From: Oceanobacillus sp. FSL K6-2867 | Lineage (GTDB): Bacteria; Bacillota; Bacilli; Bacillales; Amphibacillaceae | Reading direction: 5' to 3' | Assembly: GCF_037963145.1 (NCBI RefSeq) | Contig: NZ_CP150144.1 | Span: 4,092,001-4,156,000 of the forward strand | DNA length: 64,000 nucleotides | Shown: piece after piece, positions 1 to 8,377 of the stretch | Layout of the letters: every line of letters begins with the position of its first letter | How positions within the stretch are numbered: position 1 is the stretch's first letter | Notes under the pieces: generated by a model | What the model was told of the DNA's origin: nothing | The model's input: the letters and a program-made list of their open reading frames with translations, nothing else | Databases searched by the model: none | Translations under genes and position numbers: made by a program

Positions 1-223
1 GTAAAACACCTGTGCTCCAGATATGCCCCAAATTTTTTCATTTTAGTATTTTATTCATGTATTCATCGTATTGGATATTGAATTATAAATTTTAAAAGCA
101 CAGATTTTATCAATCAAGGAAAGTAATAATACTAATCTCTTTACAGTTATATTTTATACCGCAATGCTCGCTTATCTATTTCAATTATCCATAACAGTTC
201 TACCTAAATAACCTTTCTTGTCT

Positions 224-364
224 ATGGCATTTACTGTTCTTTTAATTTGTCTTGGAGAATACGGATATTATTTAGATAAAGGAAAAATACTAAATACTGC
301 TAAGCTAGATTCATTAATTATAAGCTTAATAGATATCTTAGTGGATCAAAAAAAGGCATCTTAA
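224..364 (+). other. short hydrophobic ORF fragment, prophage-relic zone
   Basis: An open frame of 46 residues begins with MAFTVLLICLGEYGYYLDKG and ends in VDQKKAS. It has no clear ribosome binding site. It lies just before relics of a phage lysis cassette, so it may be the end of a decayed phage gene, but I do not recognise a family. A hairpin followed by a T-run (about 354-381) closes it. Positions 1-223 hold nothing I can support. Confidence 0.2.
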
Positions 365-435
365 CAGGTGTCTTTTTTTATGCAGAAAAATATAGTTAGG
401 GGGTCGAGCATGCCAGACAATAAGGAAGAGTGGAA

Positions 436-640
436 ATGGAAAAGTTCATGACGATCCTTATGGAAGTTAAGGTTTCGCTTGCTGATCACAATGGCAAATT
501 AGATAGCTTGTTGGATATGAAAGAATGAAACGTAAGAGATTGCTAAAGGTGCTGAAAATCGATCTAAGGAAAATGAGAAGGATATTGATAGCATGAAAAT
601 GAATATCGATTCTAAGTCCAGCAAAGATGATGTGTTTTAA
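436..640 (+). pseudogene. XhlA-like phage holin-accessory protein, frameshifted relic
   Basis: The first frame reads MEKFMTILMEVKVSLADHN then GKLDSLLDMKE and stops at once. The adjacent frame continues with EIAKGAENRSKENEKDIDSM and ends in SKSSKDDVF. The start (MEKxM..MEVKVSLA..) and the charged coiled-coil middle resemble XhlA (haemolysin/holin-accessory proteins of PBSX-type lysis modules). The usual C-terminal membrane segment is missing. A frameshift and early stop mean it cannot work. The LysM relic directly downstream fits a lysis cassette (XhlA, endolysin). Confidence 0.45.
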
Positions 641-660
641 TTTTCAGTTGTGTAGGAGCT

Positions 661-798
661 GTATACCACACAGTGAAATCTGGGGAGACGTTGTGGGGTA
701 TTGCACAGCAGTATAATACTACTGTTAATACTATCAAGTGCCTTAATGGATTGACTGGCGACGTAATTAAGCCGGGACAAAGGCTAAGAGTTAAGTAA
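661..798 (+). pseudogene. LysM domain relic of a phage endolysin
   Basis: The 45 codons read VYHTVKSGETLWGIAQQYNT and end in VIKPGQRLRVK. This is a textbook LysM peptidoglycan-binding module: YxVKxGDTLxxIA start, NxL centre, IxxGxxLxV end. No catalytic domain or start codon precedes it; the upstream DNA is the XhlA-like relic. It is best read as the C-terminal cell-wall-binding end of a deleted phage endolysin. A weak hairpin (803-822) follows. Confidence 0.6.
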
Positions 799-1297
799 AA
801 ATGCCCTCACATACATAAGGGCGCTTAAGGGAAAAGGGAGGCTTTAAAGCCTTCGCATTAAGTATTATTTACTGTTAAATTCAATTTATACTATCTTTTA
901 ATATTAATGTTTACCTATTTTTTTCTAGCTGTACAGAAAAACAGGCCTCCACTTAACAGGCCTCCACTTAATTGTGGGGGTATATCTTTCAATGGATAAC
1001 ACTTTATAAGTCATACCCTCAAATTAAATTATCTCTTTGAATCTTTTTTTTATTACTTTTCTTACGAGTTTTATCACAATCAATTTGTTAAGTCTTTTAT
1101 GAACTTGCCAATAAACATTTTCATTGCATTTCATTTGTTCAATTGATCTAAGTTACGTTTCAAGTAAATTAATCTATTATTCTCTCTCTAACAGCAATTA
1201 GTAATTTTTTTAAATATAAAAATGTGTTTTCTACTATTAACTTTGTCCACCCCTTTAATTCTTAGTTGCATAATTTATAATGAAGGAGGTAGAAGTT
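799..1297. other. intergenic, two tandem terminator-like modules
   Basis: No gene is visible. At 953-981 the sequence contains 'ggcctccactta' twice, the second copy completing a hairpin (CCTCCAC, loop TTAATT, GTGGGGG). The same hairpin occurs downstream of the Cys-rich gene, where the IS element has split it. The rest is AT-rich. Confidence 0.4.
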
Positions 1298-1618
1298 ATG
1301 AGCTGTTTTGATCCATGTAAAAAGAAGCATGTCTGTTTCGATCCATGTAAAAAGAAGTATGTCTGTTTCGATCCATGTAAAGAGAAGCATGACTTTTTTA
1401 ATCCATGTAAAGAGAAGCATGACTTTTTTAATCCATGTAAAAAGAAGCATGACTTTTTTAATCCATGTAAAAAGAAGCATGACTTTTTTGATCCATGTAA
1501 AGAGAAGCATGATTTTTTCGATCCATGTAAAGAGAAGCATGATGATTGGTGTCATTGCCACCACCACTTTAATAATTGTAAGAAGAAATTCTGTCATTGT
1601 TGTAACAGATATTACTAA
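1298..1618 (+). CDS. Cys/His-rich decapeptide-repeat protein, possible spore coat protein
   Basis: A 106-residue protein made almost wholly of eight 10-residue repeats of the form F(D/N)PCK(K/E)KH(V/D)(C/F), followed by a tail with many His and Cys (DDWCHCHHHFNNC, KKFCHCC). I start it at 1298 because the ATG at 1280 overlaps a strong AAGGAGG (1283-1289), which is ideally spaced for 1298. The repeated PCKxKH pattern with 8 regular cysteines and a CHCHHH cluster suggests disulfide cross-linking or metal binding. Short Cys- or Lys-rich repeats are common in Bacillaceae spore coat proteins, but I recognise no named family. Function is inference; the gene itself is well supported. Confidence 0.7.
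   Translation: MSCFDPCKKKHVCFDPCKKKYVCFDPCKEKHDFFNPCKEKHDFFNPCKKKHDFFNPCKKKHDFFDPCKEKHDFFDPCKEKHDDWCHCHHHFNNCKKKFCHCCNRYY
1307..1546 (+). repeat. 8 x 30-bp in-frame tandem repeat
   Basis: Eight consecutive 30-bp units encode the decapeptide repeats of the Cys-rich protein. Units 3-8 are nearly identical at DNA level, differing mainly in AAA/GAG and AAT/GAT codons. Units 1-2 have TGC/TGT where later units have TTT. This points to recent slippage or unequal-exchange expansion, and length variation between strains is likely. Confidence 0.9.
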
Positions 1619-1640
1619 TAAGAACTTTTATAAAAAAATA

Positions 1641-1653
1641 AGCCTCCACTTAA
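1641..1653 (+). terminator. left half of terminator split by IS insertion
   Basis: The arm 'agcctccact' plus TAA here and the arm 'taattgtgggggctgttttta' at 3124-3144 would join, if the IS were removed, into one hairpin (AGCCTCCAC, loop TTAATT, GTGGGGGCT) with a T-run. This is the natural terminator of the Cys-rich gene. The insertion lies in the loop. Confidence 0.6.
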
Positions 1654-1705
1654 GGTACCGCCCCCCGAAAGTTAGAGTAGAAATCTAATTTTCGGGGGTG
1701 TTTTT

Positions 1706-2269
1706 ATGGTCAAATATAATGAAGAATTTAAAATAAAGCTTGTCACCGAGTATTTGTATGGTCATCTTGGATATAAATCGTTGGCGAAAAAATATAATAT
1801 GCCCAGTAGTACCCCATTAAAAAATTGGGTGAGGTCTTATAAAGTACAGGGCATGGAAGGGTTAAAACGAAGAAAGACGAAGAAGGAGTATTCTGTTCAA
1901 TTTAAATTAGATGCTGTACAATTTATGTTGGAGACAGGTGCTTCTTATCAAGAAACTGCTGTTCAATTTCATTTGAACAACCCTTCCTTAATTGTGCGCT
2001 GGTTGAAAGCATGTCGCGAACAAGGAATAGAAGGCCTGAAAACAAAACCAAAGGGGCGACCTTCTATGTCTAAGAAAACCAGTAAGCAAAAGGAAAAAGA
2101 AGAAAAGAAGTTAACACGTGAAGAAGAATTAGAACGTGAGAATGAATTATTGCGACTAGAAAATGCGTACCTAAAAAAGTTGAGAGCTTTTCGGGAGGAT
2201 CCGAATGCCTTCCACGAAAAGCACAAGCAAAGGTGGCATTCGAACTCAAAGAAGAAGGATTTCGATTAA
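1706..2269 (+). CDS. IS3-family transposase OrfA (helix-turn-helix)
   Basis: A 187-residue protein with two helix-turn-helix domains: YLYGHLGYKSLAKKYNMPSS near residue 20, and FMLETGASYQETAVQFHLNN near residue 77. A Glu/Leu-rich coiled coil follows (ELERENELLRLENAYLKKLR). This is the standard OrfA plan of the IS150 group and binds the IS ends. At 2173-2179 the heptamer A AAA AAG sits in register (third base of CTA, then AAA AAG). A -1 slip there opens the orfB frame, as is usual in IS3 elements. This frame looks intact, but the element is dead because of orfB. Confidence 0.85.
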   Translation: MVKYNEEFKIKLVTEYLYGHLGYKSLAKKYNMPSSTPLKNWVRSYKVQGMEGLKRRKTKKEYSVQFKLDAVQFMLETGASYQETAVQFHLNNPSLIVRWLKACREQGIEGLKTKPKGRPSMSKKTSKQKEKEEKKLTREEELERENELLRLENAYLKKLRAFREDPNAFHEKHKQRWHSNSKKKDFD

Positions 2270-3094
2270 AAGATATTCTCTATGTCATAGGTATTCCTGA
2301 AGCAACCTACCACTACCATGTAAAGAGTTTTGGCAGAGAAGATACGGATACAGAATTAAAAGAACTCATTACACGCCTATTTAAAAAGTTTCATGAACGC
2401 TATGGCTATAAACGTATCACGAAAGAATTAAAGAAATTAGGACATCAAATTAATCATAAAAAGGTGTATCGTATTATGCGAGAATTGGGATTGAAATGTA
2501 TTTATGCGGAAATCCCGTAAATACAATTCCTACAAAGGGAAGGTTGGAAAAGTAGTTAAAAACCGATTATCTCGCCGCTTTTACACACCTATTCCTCTTC
2601 AAAAACTAGTAACGGACATTACAGAATTCAAATGTCTTGGTGAAGTGAAGTTATATTTAAATCCGATTCTTGATCTTTATAATTGAGAAATTATTGCGTA
2701 TGAAATCAAGAAACGTCCAACATTAGATCTTGTCATGGAACCTTTACAAGAGGCAATAGAGATAATAAAGAATCGTGCAACCTATCGTACCACCATTCAT
2801 TCCAATCAGGGAAGGCATTACCAGCACAACCAATGGGTGAGGACATTAAAAGAAAATAAATTATTCCAAAGCATGTCACGTAAAGCAACCTGCGCAGACA
2901 ACGCTTCTATGGTGAATTTCTTTGGCATTTTAAAACAAGAAATGTATTATGGGGGAGAATTAGTAAGCTATGAAGAATTAAAAAGACGAATTGAAGAGTA
3001 TATCTACTGGTACAACCAAGAACGTTCAAAAGGAAAATTGGCTGGAATGAGTCCAGTCGAATACCGAACTCAATCCAGCCAATCAGCTGCATAA
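2173..3094 (+). pseudogene. IS3-family transposase OrfB (rve integrase), degenerate
   Basis: The frame entered by -1 slippage at 2173-2179 covers the N-terminal HTH_21 region (ERYGYKRITKELKKLGHQIN) and ends at 2518-2520. Homology continues in the next frame from about 2504 (MRKSRKYNSYKGK). A TGA at 2684-2686 stands where most relatives have a sense codon. The rve core keeps the first Asp (TDITEFK). The usual HSDQG reads HSNQG, and the catalytic Glu in DNAxxExF reads DNASMVNFF. Two of the three DDE residues are therefore lost, on top of a frameshift and a stop. Confidence 0.85.
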
Positions 3095-3141
3095 TAAAAC
3101 TCTAACTTTTAGGGGTAACCACCTAATTGTGGGGGCTGTTT

Positions 3142-3373
3142 TTATTCTGAATTGAAATCTTCATTTATTGAGTAAGATAAAATATCTTCTTCTTTATTCC
3201 AATCAAGGAGCACTTCAACAGATTCTCCTCTGCTACTAGTTACCAAAAAGCTTGGATAACCATGTTCACCGTTCACCTGCATTTTTCACTTGTTCGTTTA
3301 ATTTATCGGTAACACCCTCATGTAATAATAAATTAAGACTTTCTATTACTTGGTCACGAGTTAAGTTTTTCAT
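3142..3373 (-). pseudogene. small conserved-looking protein gene broken by one frameshift
   Basis: On the minus strand a good RBS (GTAGGAGAT) precedes MKNLTRDQVIESLNLLLHEG then VTDKLNEQVKN. The frame then breaks, and the next frame continues with VNGEHGYPSFLVTSSRGESV and ends in SYSINEDFNSE. A single one-base change restores a protein of about 76 residues. I do not recognise the family. The gene lies just beyond the IS and points towards it. Confidence 0.5.
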
Positions 3374-3455
3374 TGATTATCTCCTACTTTTTGTTTATAG
3401 GATATTCAAAATGATAAGTTTTTATTCGCACGCCTAGCCCTAAATAATTGTGGGT

Positions 3456-3599
3456 TTATTTAAATAGTTTATTAATCATCTTGTTAGCAGATTCGCTCTT
3501 TACTTTCTTGTTGATTTCTTGCTTTAATTTGTCCTTTTTTTGTGCATCCATATCTTTCCATGCCTTAGCACCTTTTTTAGCAATAGATTTAAAATCCAT
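3456..3599 (-). CDS. small Lys-rich hypothetical protein
   Basis: A 47-residue minus-strand ORF starts MDFKSIAKKGAKAWKDMDAQ and ends SANKMINKLFK. It has an RBS (AGGTGAG) 6-7 bases before the ATG. It is very basic, with about 14 lysines, and no membrane segment. Such short basic proteins can be nucleic-acid-binding or spore-associated, but the sequence does not say which. It lies downstream of another short minus-strand fragment (3666-3767). Confidence 0.5.
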   Translation of the reverse strand: MDFKSIAKKGAKAWKDMDAQKKDKLKQEINKKVKSESANKMINKLFK

Positions 3600-3665
3600 A
3601 TTGTACTCACCTCAAAAATATTATACCTTAAAATATGGCAAAATAATAAAAAGATTATTAAATTC

Positions 3666-3767
3666 CTATATATCAAGGTTTTCTAATACATTCCATCGTC
3701 TATCTTTACAATCAAACGGTCCTGCTTTATCACCTGTATAATATCGCTCCATAACCTCGCCAGTCAT
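3666..3767 (-). other. short ORF, probable gene fragment
   Basis: 33 codons, MTGEVMERYYTGDKAGPFDC then KDRRWNVLENLDI, with codon use that looks coding. The frame extends upstream a few codons without a clear start (LDSLKIKQ). No RBS was found. It may be the C-terminal end of a deleted gene. Confidence 0.25.
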
Positions 3768-3816
3768 TTGCTTTATTTTTAGCGAATCAAGTATCTAGGC
3801 TAGGGTTGACAGAAAA

Positions 3817-3855
3817 AAGCCATTGTGTTCATTATATGTCACAATGGCTCAATTT
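3817..3855. terminator. bidirectional terminator
   Basis: A perfect 9-bp stem, GCCATTGTG with CACAATGGC. On the minus strand it is followed by a T-run (GGCTTTTTT), which serves the DUF1259 gene. On the plus strand there is a weaker ATTTTT. Confidence 0.7.
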
Positions 3856-4272
3856 TTAAAATAGACCAGCTTCTTTTGCGGCTGCAAAACTTTTCTTTGC
3901 AAAATCGAATGGATTCATACCAACATTCTCCCAATGCAAGTACATTAACCTAGGTTCTTCAAACAACCAGTGGTTATGAAATGCTGTTACGATAATTCCC
4001 CTTCTTTGCAATGCATGAATCATAGGATTCACTTCCTTTTGAAGAATAACAGTTTCTCCTAAATTTAAACCATTATCTTCAAAGGATAACATGAAAGGAA
4101 GGGCTAGTGGAGAACGCGTGCGACGACCTAAGATAGATGCTCTAATATCGTCACGAAGCCGCATCACTACACAAACAGGTTCCGATTGTATTACTTCACC
4201 ACCGATAATATCTGCAAGTCTTTGACAAGTTGATCTCGGTTTGTTTTCATTATCCTTGACTCTTCTATACAC
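3856..4272 (-). CDS. DUF1259 (LppY/LpqO-like) protein
   Basis: A 138-residue protein read from a GTG start behind GGTGG. It contains LADIIGGE, RRTRSPLALPFMLSFE, LGETVILQKEVNP, GIIVTAFHNHWLFEEPR and LMYLHWE. These are the conserved blocks of the DUF1259 family (LppY/LpqO homologues), whose biochemical role is not settled. The conserved HNHW motif suggests a metal or ligand site. There is no signal peptide in this copy, and the length matches a single domain. It stands alone with its own terminator on the 3' side. Confidence 0.75.
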   Translation of the reverse strand: MYRRVKDNENKPRSTCQRLADIIGGEVIQSEPVCVVMRLRDDIRASILGRRTRSPLALPFMLSFEDNGLNLGETVILQKEVNPMIHALQRRGIIVTAFHNHWLFEEPRLMYLHWENVGMNPFDFAKKSFAAAKEAGLF

Positions 4273-4462
4273 TTAAACACCACCATCTTTTTTTCCTTCT
4301 CATTAAATAGTGTATTCGTAGAGGTTAGATAGGTATGGACAGCTCATCTAAAACAAATACCCTTTTTTGTTATAACTGCATTAGCCCACAATTATTAATT
4401 GACGGTATATGTAGTGATTTTGTTAGACGGTGGTAGGGGGGAAGATAATATTGATTTTTGAA

Positions 4463-4597
4463 ATGGCGATTCAATTCCGTGTAAAAGATATTAAGGAGGG
4501 TCAAAAATGGTATCAATCCTTTACAGACCCTTGGGGAAATCATTTGGGTTTCTTCGAATATTTGGATAAAACAAAGGAAGATGAAGTACACTCTTAG
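4463..4597 (+). pseudogene. VOC (glyoxalase) protein with large internal deletion
   Basis: The 44-codon frame MAIQFRVKDIKEGQKWYQSF then TDPWGNHLGFFEYLDKTK joins the typical first strand/helix of a VOC module (xxRVxDIxxGxxWYxxL) directly to its last strands (DPxGNxLGFFEY). The whole centre of the domain is missing, so this is a deletion relic. An intact VOC gene lies 150 bp downstream. Confidence 0.55.
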
Positions 4598-4749
4598 TTA
4601 ATATGAAATAATTAAATTATCATTTTGTTAGCTGCTGCTTTAATAAAACAATGAGATCGTCACAATGGCGTTCATTTTATGCTAAAGAAGCAGGATTTTA
4701 TATTAAATATATGGAAATATTTAATAGACTCATTTAAAGGGGTGTTTTT

Positions 4750-5103
4750 ATGTATAATCCAATTTTAAAACAAATCGGAACAGTATTTATCCCAGTAAGC
4801 AACATAGAGAAGGCGAGAGATTGGTACTGCGATATTTTAGGACTAAAGACAGATGGAGAAATTCAGTTTGGTCATCTTTACGTTATACCTATGGAAGGCA
4901 CAGGGATTGTGTTAGACAGCAAGATTTATTCAGAGGATAAAGTATTTAAAACCCCAGCATTCCACTTCAATACAAAAAACATTGAAGAAGCATTTGATTT
5001 TATGAGTAATAAAGACGTTGATTTAATTACACAAATCGAACATAATCATTATTTTAATTTCAAAGATCCTGATGGAAATATTTTAATGATATGCAAATGT
5101 TAA
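4750..5103 (+). CDS. VOC superfamily (glyoxalase/bleomycin resistance-like) protein
   Basis: 117 residues forming a single vicinal-oxygen-chelate domain: IGTVFIPVSNIEKARDWYCD at the N-terminus, GHLYVIPMEG in the middle, and HYFNFKDPDGNILMICKC at the end. His and Glu positions typical of metal-binding VOC enzymes are partly present. The substrate cannot be told from sequence; members include glyoxalases, dioxygenases and antibiotic-binding proteins. Start ATG 4750 follows AAAGGGGTG. It is monocistronic, with a terminator at 5134-5160. Confidence 0.75.
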   Translation: MYNPILKQIGTVFIPVSNIEKARDWYCDILGLKTDGEIQFGHLYVIPMEGTGIVLDSKIYSEDKVFKTPAFHFNTKNIEEAFDFMSNKDVDLITQIEHNHYFNFKDPDGNILMICKC

Positions 5104-5133
5104 TATTAAGCTAACCGGTGCATTGATACAATA

Positions 5134-5163
5134 AGGAGACCGTTCATATGGCGGTCCTTTCAA
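5134..5163 (+). terminator. terminator of VOC gene
   Basis: AGGAGACCG paired with CGGTCCTTT around a short loop, then a T-rich end. Confidence 0.6.
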
Positions 5164-5365
5164 TTAACTGACAGGATAGCTAAAATGTTCGGTCTGATCA
5201 TCTTTTCGGCAATCGGGCTAGATTACTGGAATTAATTGAATATTCCCAATTCGGAAGCTTCGGATTCCTTTATAGAAAATTCCTATTATGACTATTATTA
5301 ATATTTATTTCACTTGACGTTTATCCGTTGTTAAAATGGAACAAACTAATAAAAGAGGTGTTAAG
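5164..5365. other. intergenic
   Basis: AT-rich sequence without an ORF or a clear regulatory motif beyond the RBS of the lipoprotein gene (AAGAGGTG, 5352-5359). Confidence 0.3.
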
Positions 5366-5827
5366 ATGAAAAAATTAAACTTATTGTTGCTGTCCGTATT
5401 CTTAATCACTGCCGTGGTAGTATCCGCCTGTGCATCGGGCAACGATAGCGAATCATCAAACGAAGAAAATGAACAGAAATCAGAACAAGCTCCTAAAAAT
5501 GGAGAGGAAAACAGTTCAGACTCTTTGAATAAAGGGATTGAAAAGGTATTGACTTCCCTTCAGGAATTGAAGAATACCGCTGAAACCTCGCCGGATGACA
5601 CCGATAATATCAATAGTAAAGGAAAATCCCTTTCAGAAAACTGGGAGCCCATTGAAGAGAAGGTAGAAGAACAAAATCCAGATGCTTATGAAAATATTGA
5701 AGAGAGCCTGTATCCGCTCATCGGCGAGGCACAGAAAGAAAAGCCGGATACCAATAAGGTGACAAAGCTGATTGAAGAAACAACTGAAAAGCTCAATCAA
5801 TTCAAGGGCAAGCTCTCTTCATCGTAA
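5366..5827 (+). CDS. secreted acidic lipoprotein, unknown function
   Basis: 153 residues from ATG 5366 (the upstream ATG at 5336 would put charged residues before the signal). It has a lipoprotein signal peptide, MKKLNLLLLSVFLITAVVV then lipobox SAC, so Cys about 21 would be lipidated. An Asn/Glu/Ser-rich linker follows, then a helical, Lys/Glu-rich domain of about 100 residues (SLNKGIEKVLTSLQELKNTA to EETTEKLNQFKGKL). It resembles small helical-bundle lipoproteins of Bacillaceae, but I cannot name a family. It is anchored outside the membrane. Confidence 0.7.
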   Translation: MKKLNLLLLSVFLITAVVVSACASGNDSESSNEENEQKSEQAPKNGEENSSDSLNKGIEKVLTSLQELKNTAETSPDDTDNINSKGKSLSENWEPIEEKVEEQNPDAYENIEESLYPLIGEAQKEKPDTNKVTKLIEETTEKLNQFKGKLSSS

Positions 5828-6641
5828 TCAGCTATCAACCATGTCGATGAAATGCCACTTACAAGGTATACAAGCTGCTGCCTGGAACAGGACATTTACG
5901 CTGAGAGATGGTATTAAAGAATATAATGTGAAACACAGACACTCTTAAACAATAGGGCGCGATTGTTTAATAAAAGTCTATTTTTTTATCTTCAACTCTA
6001 TGGTGCTTTTGTTAAAGAGCACCATAGTATTTTGATTAACTCCATTTAGGGGTTATTTTTTATGTAAACAAAAACCGCAATAAGTGCGGTTAATAAATTA
6101 TGCTATGATTGCGTTGTCGCTTTGTTTTAGTACGGCTTTCTTATTATGATGGTTTATGTTAGATGGTGTACTATATAAATAGGAAGAAACACGTTTAAAA
6201 TGACAGACATCAAAGCTAAGACAGTCAAAAATATTATTCCCCAATTCACGCCCCAGTGATGCCCCAAAACTATTAATATCAGATGTTCTAATTTACGAAG
6301 TGGAAAATACTAAAATTCAATGTAATCGAGAACTTGAAAGAGTATGAAATAGAATTATTTTATAGTATAGAATTAGAACAACTGTTCACCCTTGGGAAAG
6401 AGAGCAGTATTTAACGAATTATGAAGCGTGTTTATTTGGTGAGTGCGGTTAAATATTTAATGAAGCTCAATGCTTGATGTTTGGCTTGTACCCACGAAAT
6501 AATCACCAAACTAACAAATGGACACAGCGTCTGTTTTTATAATCTAATCGTTTATTAGGCGAATTATAGGGGTGAACGGTACTTTTTCTATTTTTATAGA
6601 ACTATTCTGCGTGCTGCTTACAGCAAGTGCGTGCTGTTCAT
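5828..6641. other. gene-free stretch with hairpins
   Basis: No ORF with coding character and an RBS was found. Inverted repeats lie at 5999-6029 (CTATGGTGCT with AGCACCATAG) and 6070-6088 (AACCGCA with TGCGGTT). Scattered stop-ridden sequence suggests old decayed genes, but no family is recognisable. Confidence 0.35.
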
Positions 6642-6676
6642 AAAAAAATAGCCCAACACTTTTGTGTTAGGGCTAG
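6642..6676 (-). terminator. lexA terminator
   Basis: TAGCCC...GGGCTA stem with an inner AACAC/GTGTT pairing. On the minus strand it is followed by a run of T. It lies about 60 bp after the lexA stop. Confidence 0.75.
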
Positions 6677-6737
6677 ACTATTATGCATATGCATGGGATT
6701 CGCACCTTTTAGCTGTTGTTGAAGAAAGGTCAATAAA

Positions 6738-7361
6738 TTAATGGATGTTCCGGTACAGGCCTATTACTTTTCCTAAAATTGTAACATTTTGATAAATTAA
6801 AGGCTCCATTGTTGCATTTTCTGGCTGCAGACGAATATGACCTTTTTCTTTAAAAAAGCGTTTCACGGTTGCTTCATTATCTTCGGTCATTGCCACAACA
6901 ATATCACTATTATCTGCCGTGTTTTGCTGCTTTACAATAACCATATCACCATCAAGAATACCGGCCTCTATCATACTTTCTCCATCAATTTCCAGGATAA
7001 ATAAATTATCATCAGGGCTTGCGGTTGTACTCGGAAGTGGAATGAATTCCTCAATGTTTTCAACGGCAGTAATCGGGATTCCAGCAGTAACCTTACCAAT
7101 CACTGGTGCATAGCGAACCTCTTCTTTTGGAATATGACTCTCTTCTGATAGATCCATAATTTCAATCGCCCTTGGTTTCGTAGGGTCCCGGCGAATATAT
7201 CCTTTCGATTCAATTCTTTCGAGATGTCCGTGTACAGTAGAACTGGAGGCAAGACCAACAGCAGCTGCTATTTCCCGTACAGATGGTGGATATCCTTTTT
7301 TACTAACTTCATCTTTTATAAAATCAAGAATCATTTGTTGCCTTTTTGAAAGTTTTGTCAT
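6738..7361 (-). CDS. lexA: LexA SOS repressor
   Basis: 207 residues, full length for Firmicute LexA. The N-terminal winged helix is [20 protein letters not shown] with [21 protein letters not shown]. The linker is followed by the autocleavage site (KVTAGIPI, Ala-Gly). In the S24 peptidase domain the Ser lies in GESMIEAG and the Lys in EATVKRF. It represses SOS genes and is cleaved when RecA filaments form. It is divergent from the SOS peptide/yneB pair, and the shared intergenic region carries three LexA boxes, so autoregulation is expected. Confidence 0.97.
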   Translation of the reverse strand: MTKLSKRQQMILDFIKDEVSKKGYPPSVREIAAAVGLASSSTVHGHLERIESKGYIRRDPTKPRAIEIMDLSEESHIPKEEVRYAPVIGKVTAGIPITAVENIEEFIPLPSTTASPDDNLFILEIDGESMIEAGILDGDMVIVKQQNTADNSDIVVAMTEDNEATVKRFFKEKGHIRLQPENATMEPLIYQNVTILGKVIGLYRNIH

Positions 7362-7423
7362 CTCTTTTTCACCTCTTACATAGGATTTATTAATGATAGT
7401 TTACCATTTTACGTATACATAAG

Positions 7424-7499
7424 CAAACGTTCGTTCTAAAAATATGTTGACAGGACCATATGTTCGGTAGTATACTTTCGTTAACCGAACAATAGTTCT
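7424..7499. promoter_or_regulatory. divergent SOS promoter with three LexA boxes
   Basis: Bacillus LexA consensus is CGAAC-N4-GTTCG. Candidates: 7424-7437 CAAACGTTCGTTCT (two mismatches), 7453-7466 GGACCATATGTTCG (two mismatches) and 7486-7499 CGAACAATAGTTCT (one mismatch). A rightward promoter TTGACA (7447-7452) / TATACT (7471-7476), with 18-bp spacing, encloses the middle box. This matches the multi-box lexA/yneA control region known in B. subtilis. Confidence 0.8.
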
Positions 7500-7516
7500 T
7501 AAAAAGGGGGCTATAA

Positions 7517-7615
7517 ATGATGTTTGAAAAAATTTCAAAAACGGATGCTTTTTATTTAGTAGCTTTTGCATTAACATTAGGGTTCTTATACTTTTCTATC
7601 ATTATTAGCGGGTAA
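7517..7615 (+). CDS. 32-residue single-pass membrane peptide in the SOS yneA slot
   Basis: The ORF MMFEKISKTDAFYLVAFALT then LGFLYFSIIISG begins behind AAAAAGGGGG and is nearly all membrane segment (about residues 11-30) with a short charged N-terminus. It occupies the place of B. subtilis yneA, an SOS cell-division inhibitor of about 100 residues with a TM helix and LysM domain. It is the first gene after the SOS promoter, and yneB follows 27 bp later. There is no LysM domain and no clear sequence match to YneA. An SOS-induced membrane peptide acting on division is a reasonable guess, not shown. Confidence 0.6.
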   Translation: MMFEKISKTDAFYLVAFALTLGFLYFSIIISG

Positions 7616-8281
<666 letters not shown>

Positions 8282-8377
8282 ATATCTGAAGCGTGTAGAG
8301 TACGATGTAAAGACAGGAATAGGTATGTTATTCTTGTCTTTGTTTTTTGTTATACTATACAGTGGGAGGTCCGTTCT

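Larger units (their letters stand above)
1654..3123 (+). mobile_element. IS3-family (IS150-like) insertion sequence, inactivated
   Basis: About 1.47 kb with imperfect terminal inverted repeats. The left end has GAAAGTTAGAGT at 1667-1678, and the right end has its complement ACTCTAACTTTT near 3099-3110. A 3-bp TAA target duplication is proposed (1651-1653 and 3124-3126). It carries the usual orfA and orfB in -1 relation. orfB has a frameshift, an in-frame stop and two catalytic substitutions, so the copy cannot move by itself. The outer boundaries follow from the split terminator and could be off by a few bases. Confidence 0.8.

Noticed and set aside
1248..1277. Sigma-K-like promoter (CAC...CATAATTTA) before the Cys-rich gene, which would prove late sporulation expression
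   Set aside because: The start of transcription would fall inside the Shine-Dalgarno sequence (1283-1289), leaving no leader. The match is probably chance.
1307..1546. Regular 30-bp repeats that could be taken for a CRISPR array
   Set aside because: The units are contiguous with no spacers, and they encode in-frame decapeptides behind a strong RBS. It is a coding tandem repeat.
2233..3094. An active IS3 transposase
   Set aside because: OrfB has a frameshift, an internal stop and two of three DDE residues replaced.
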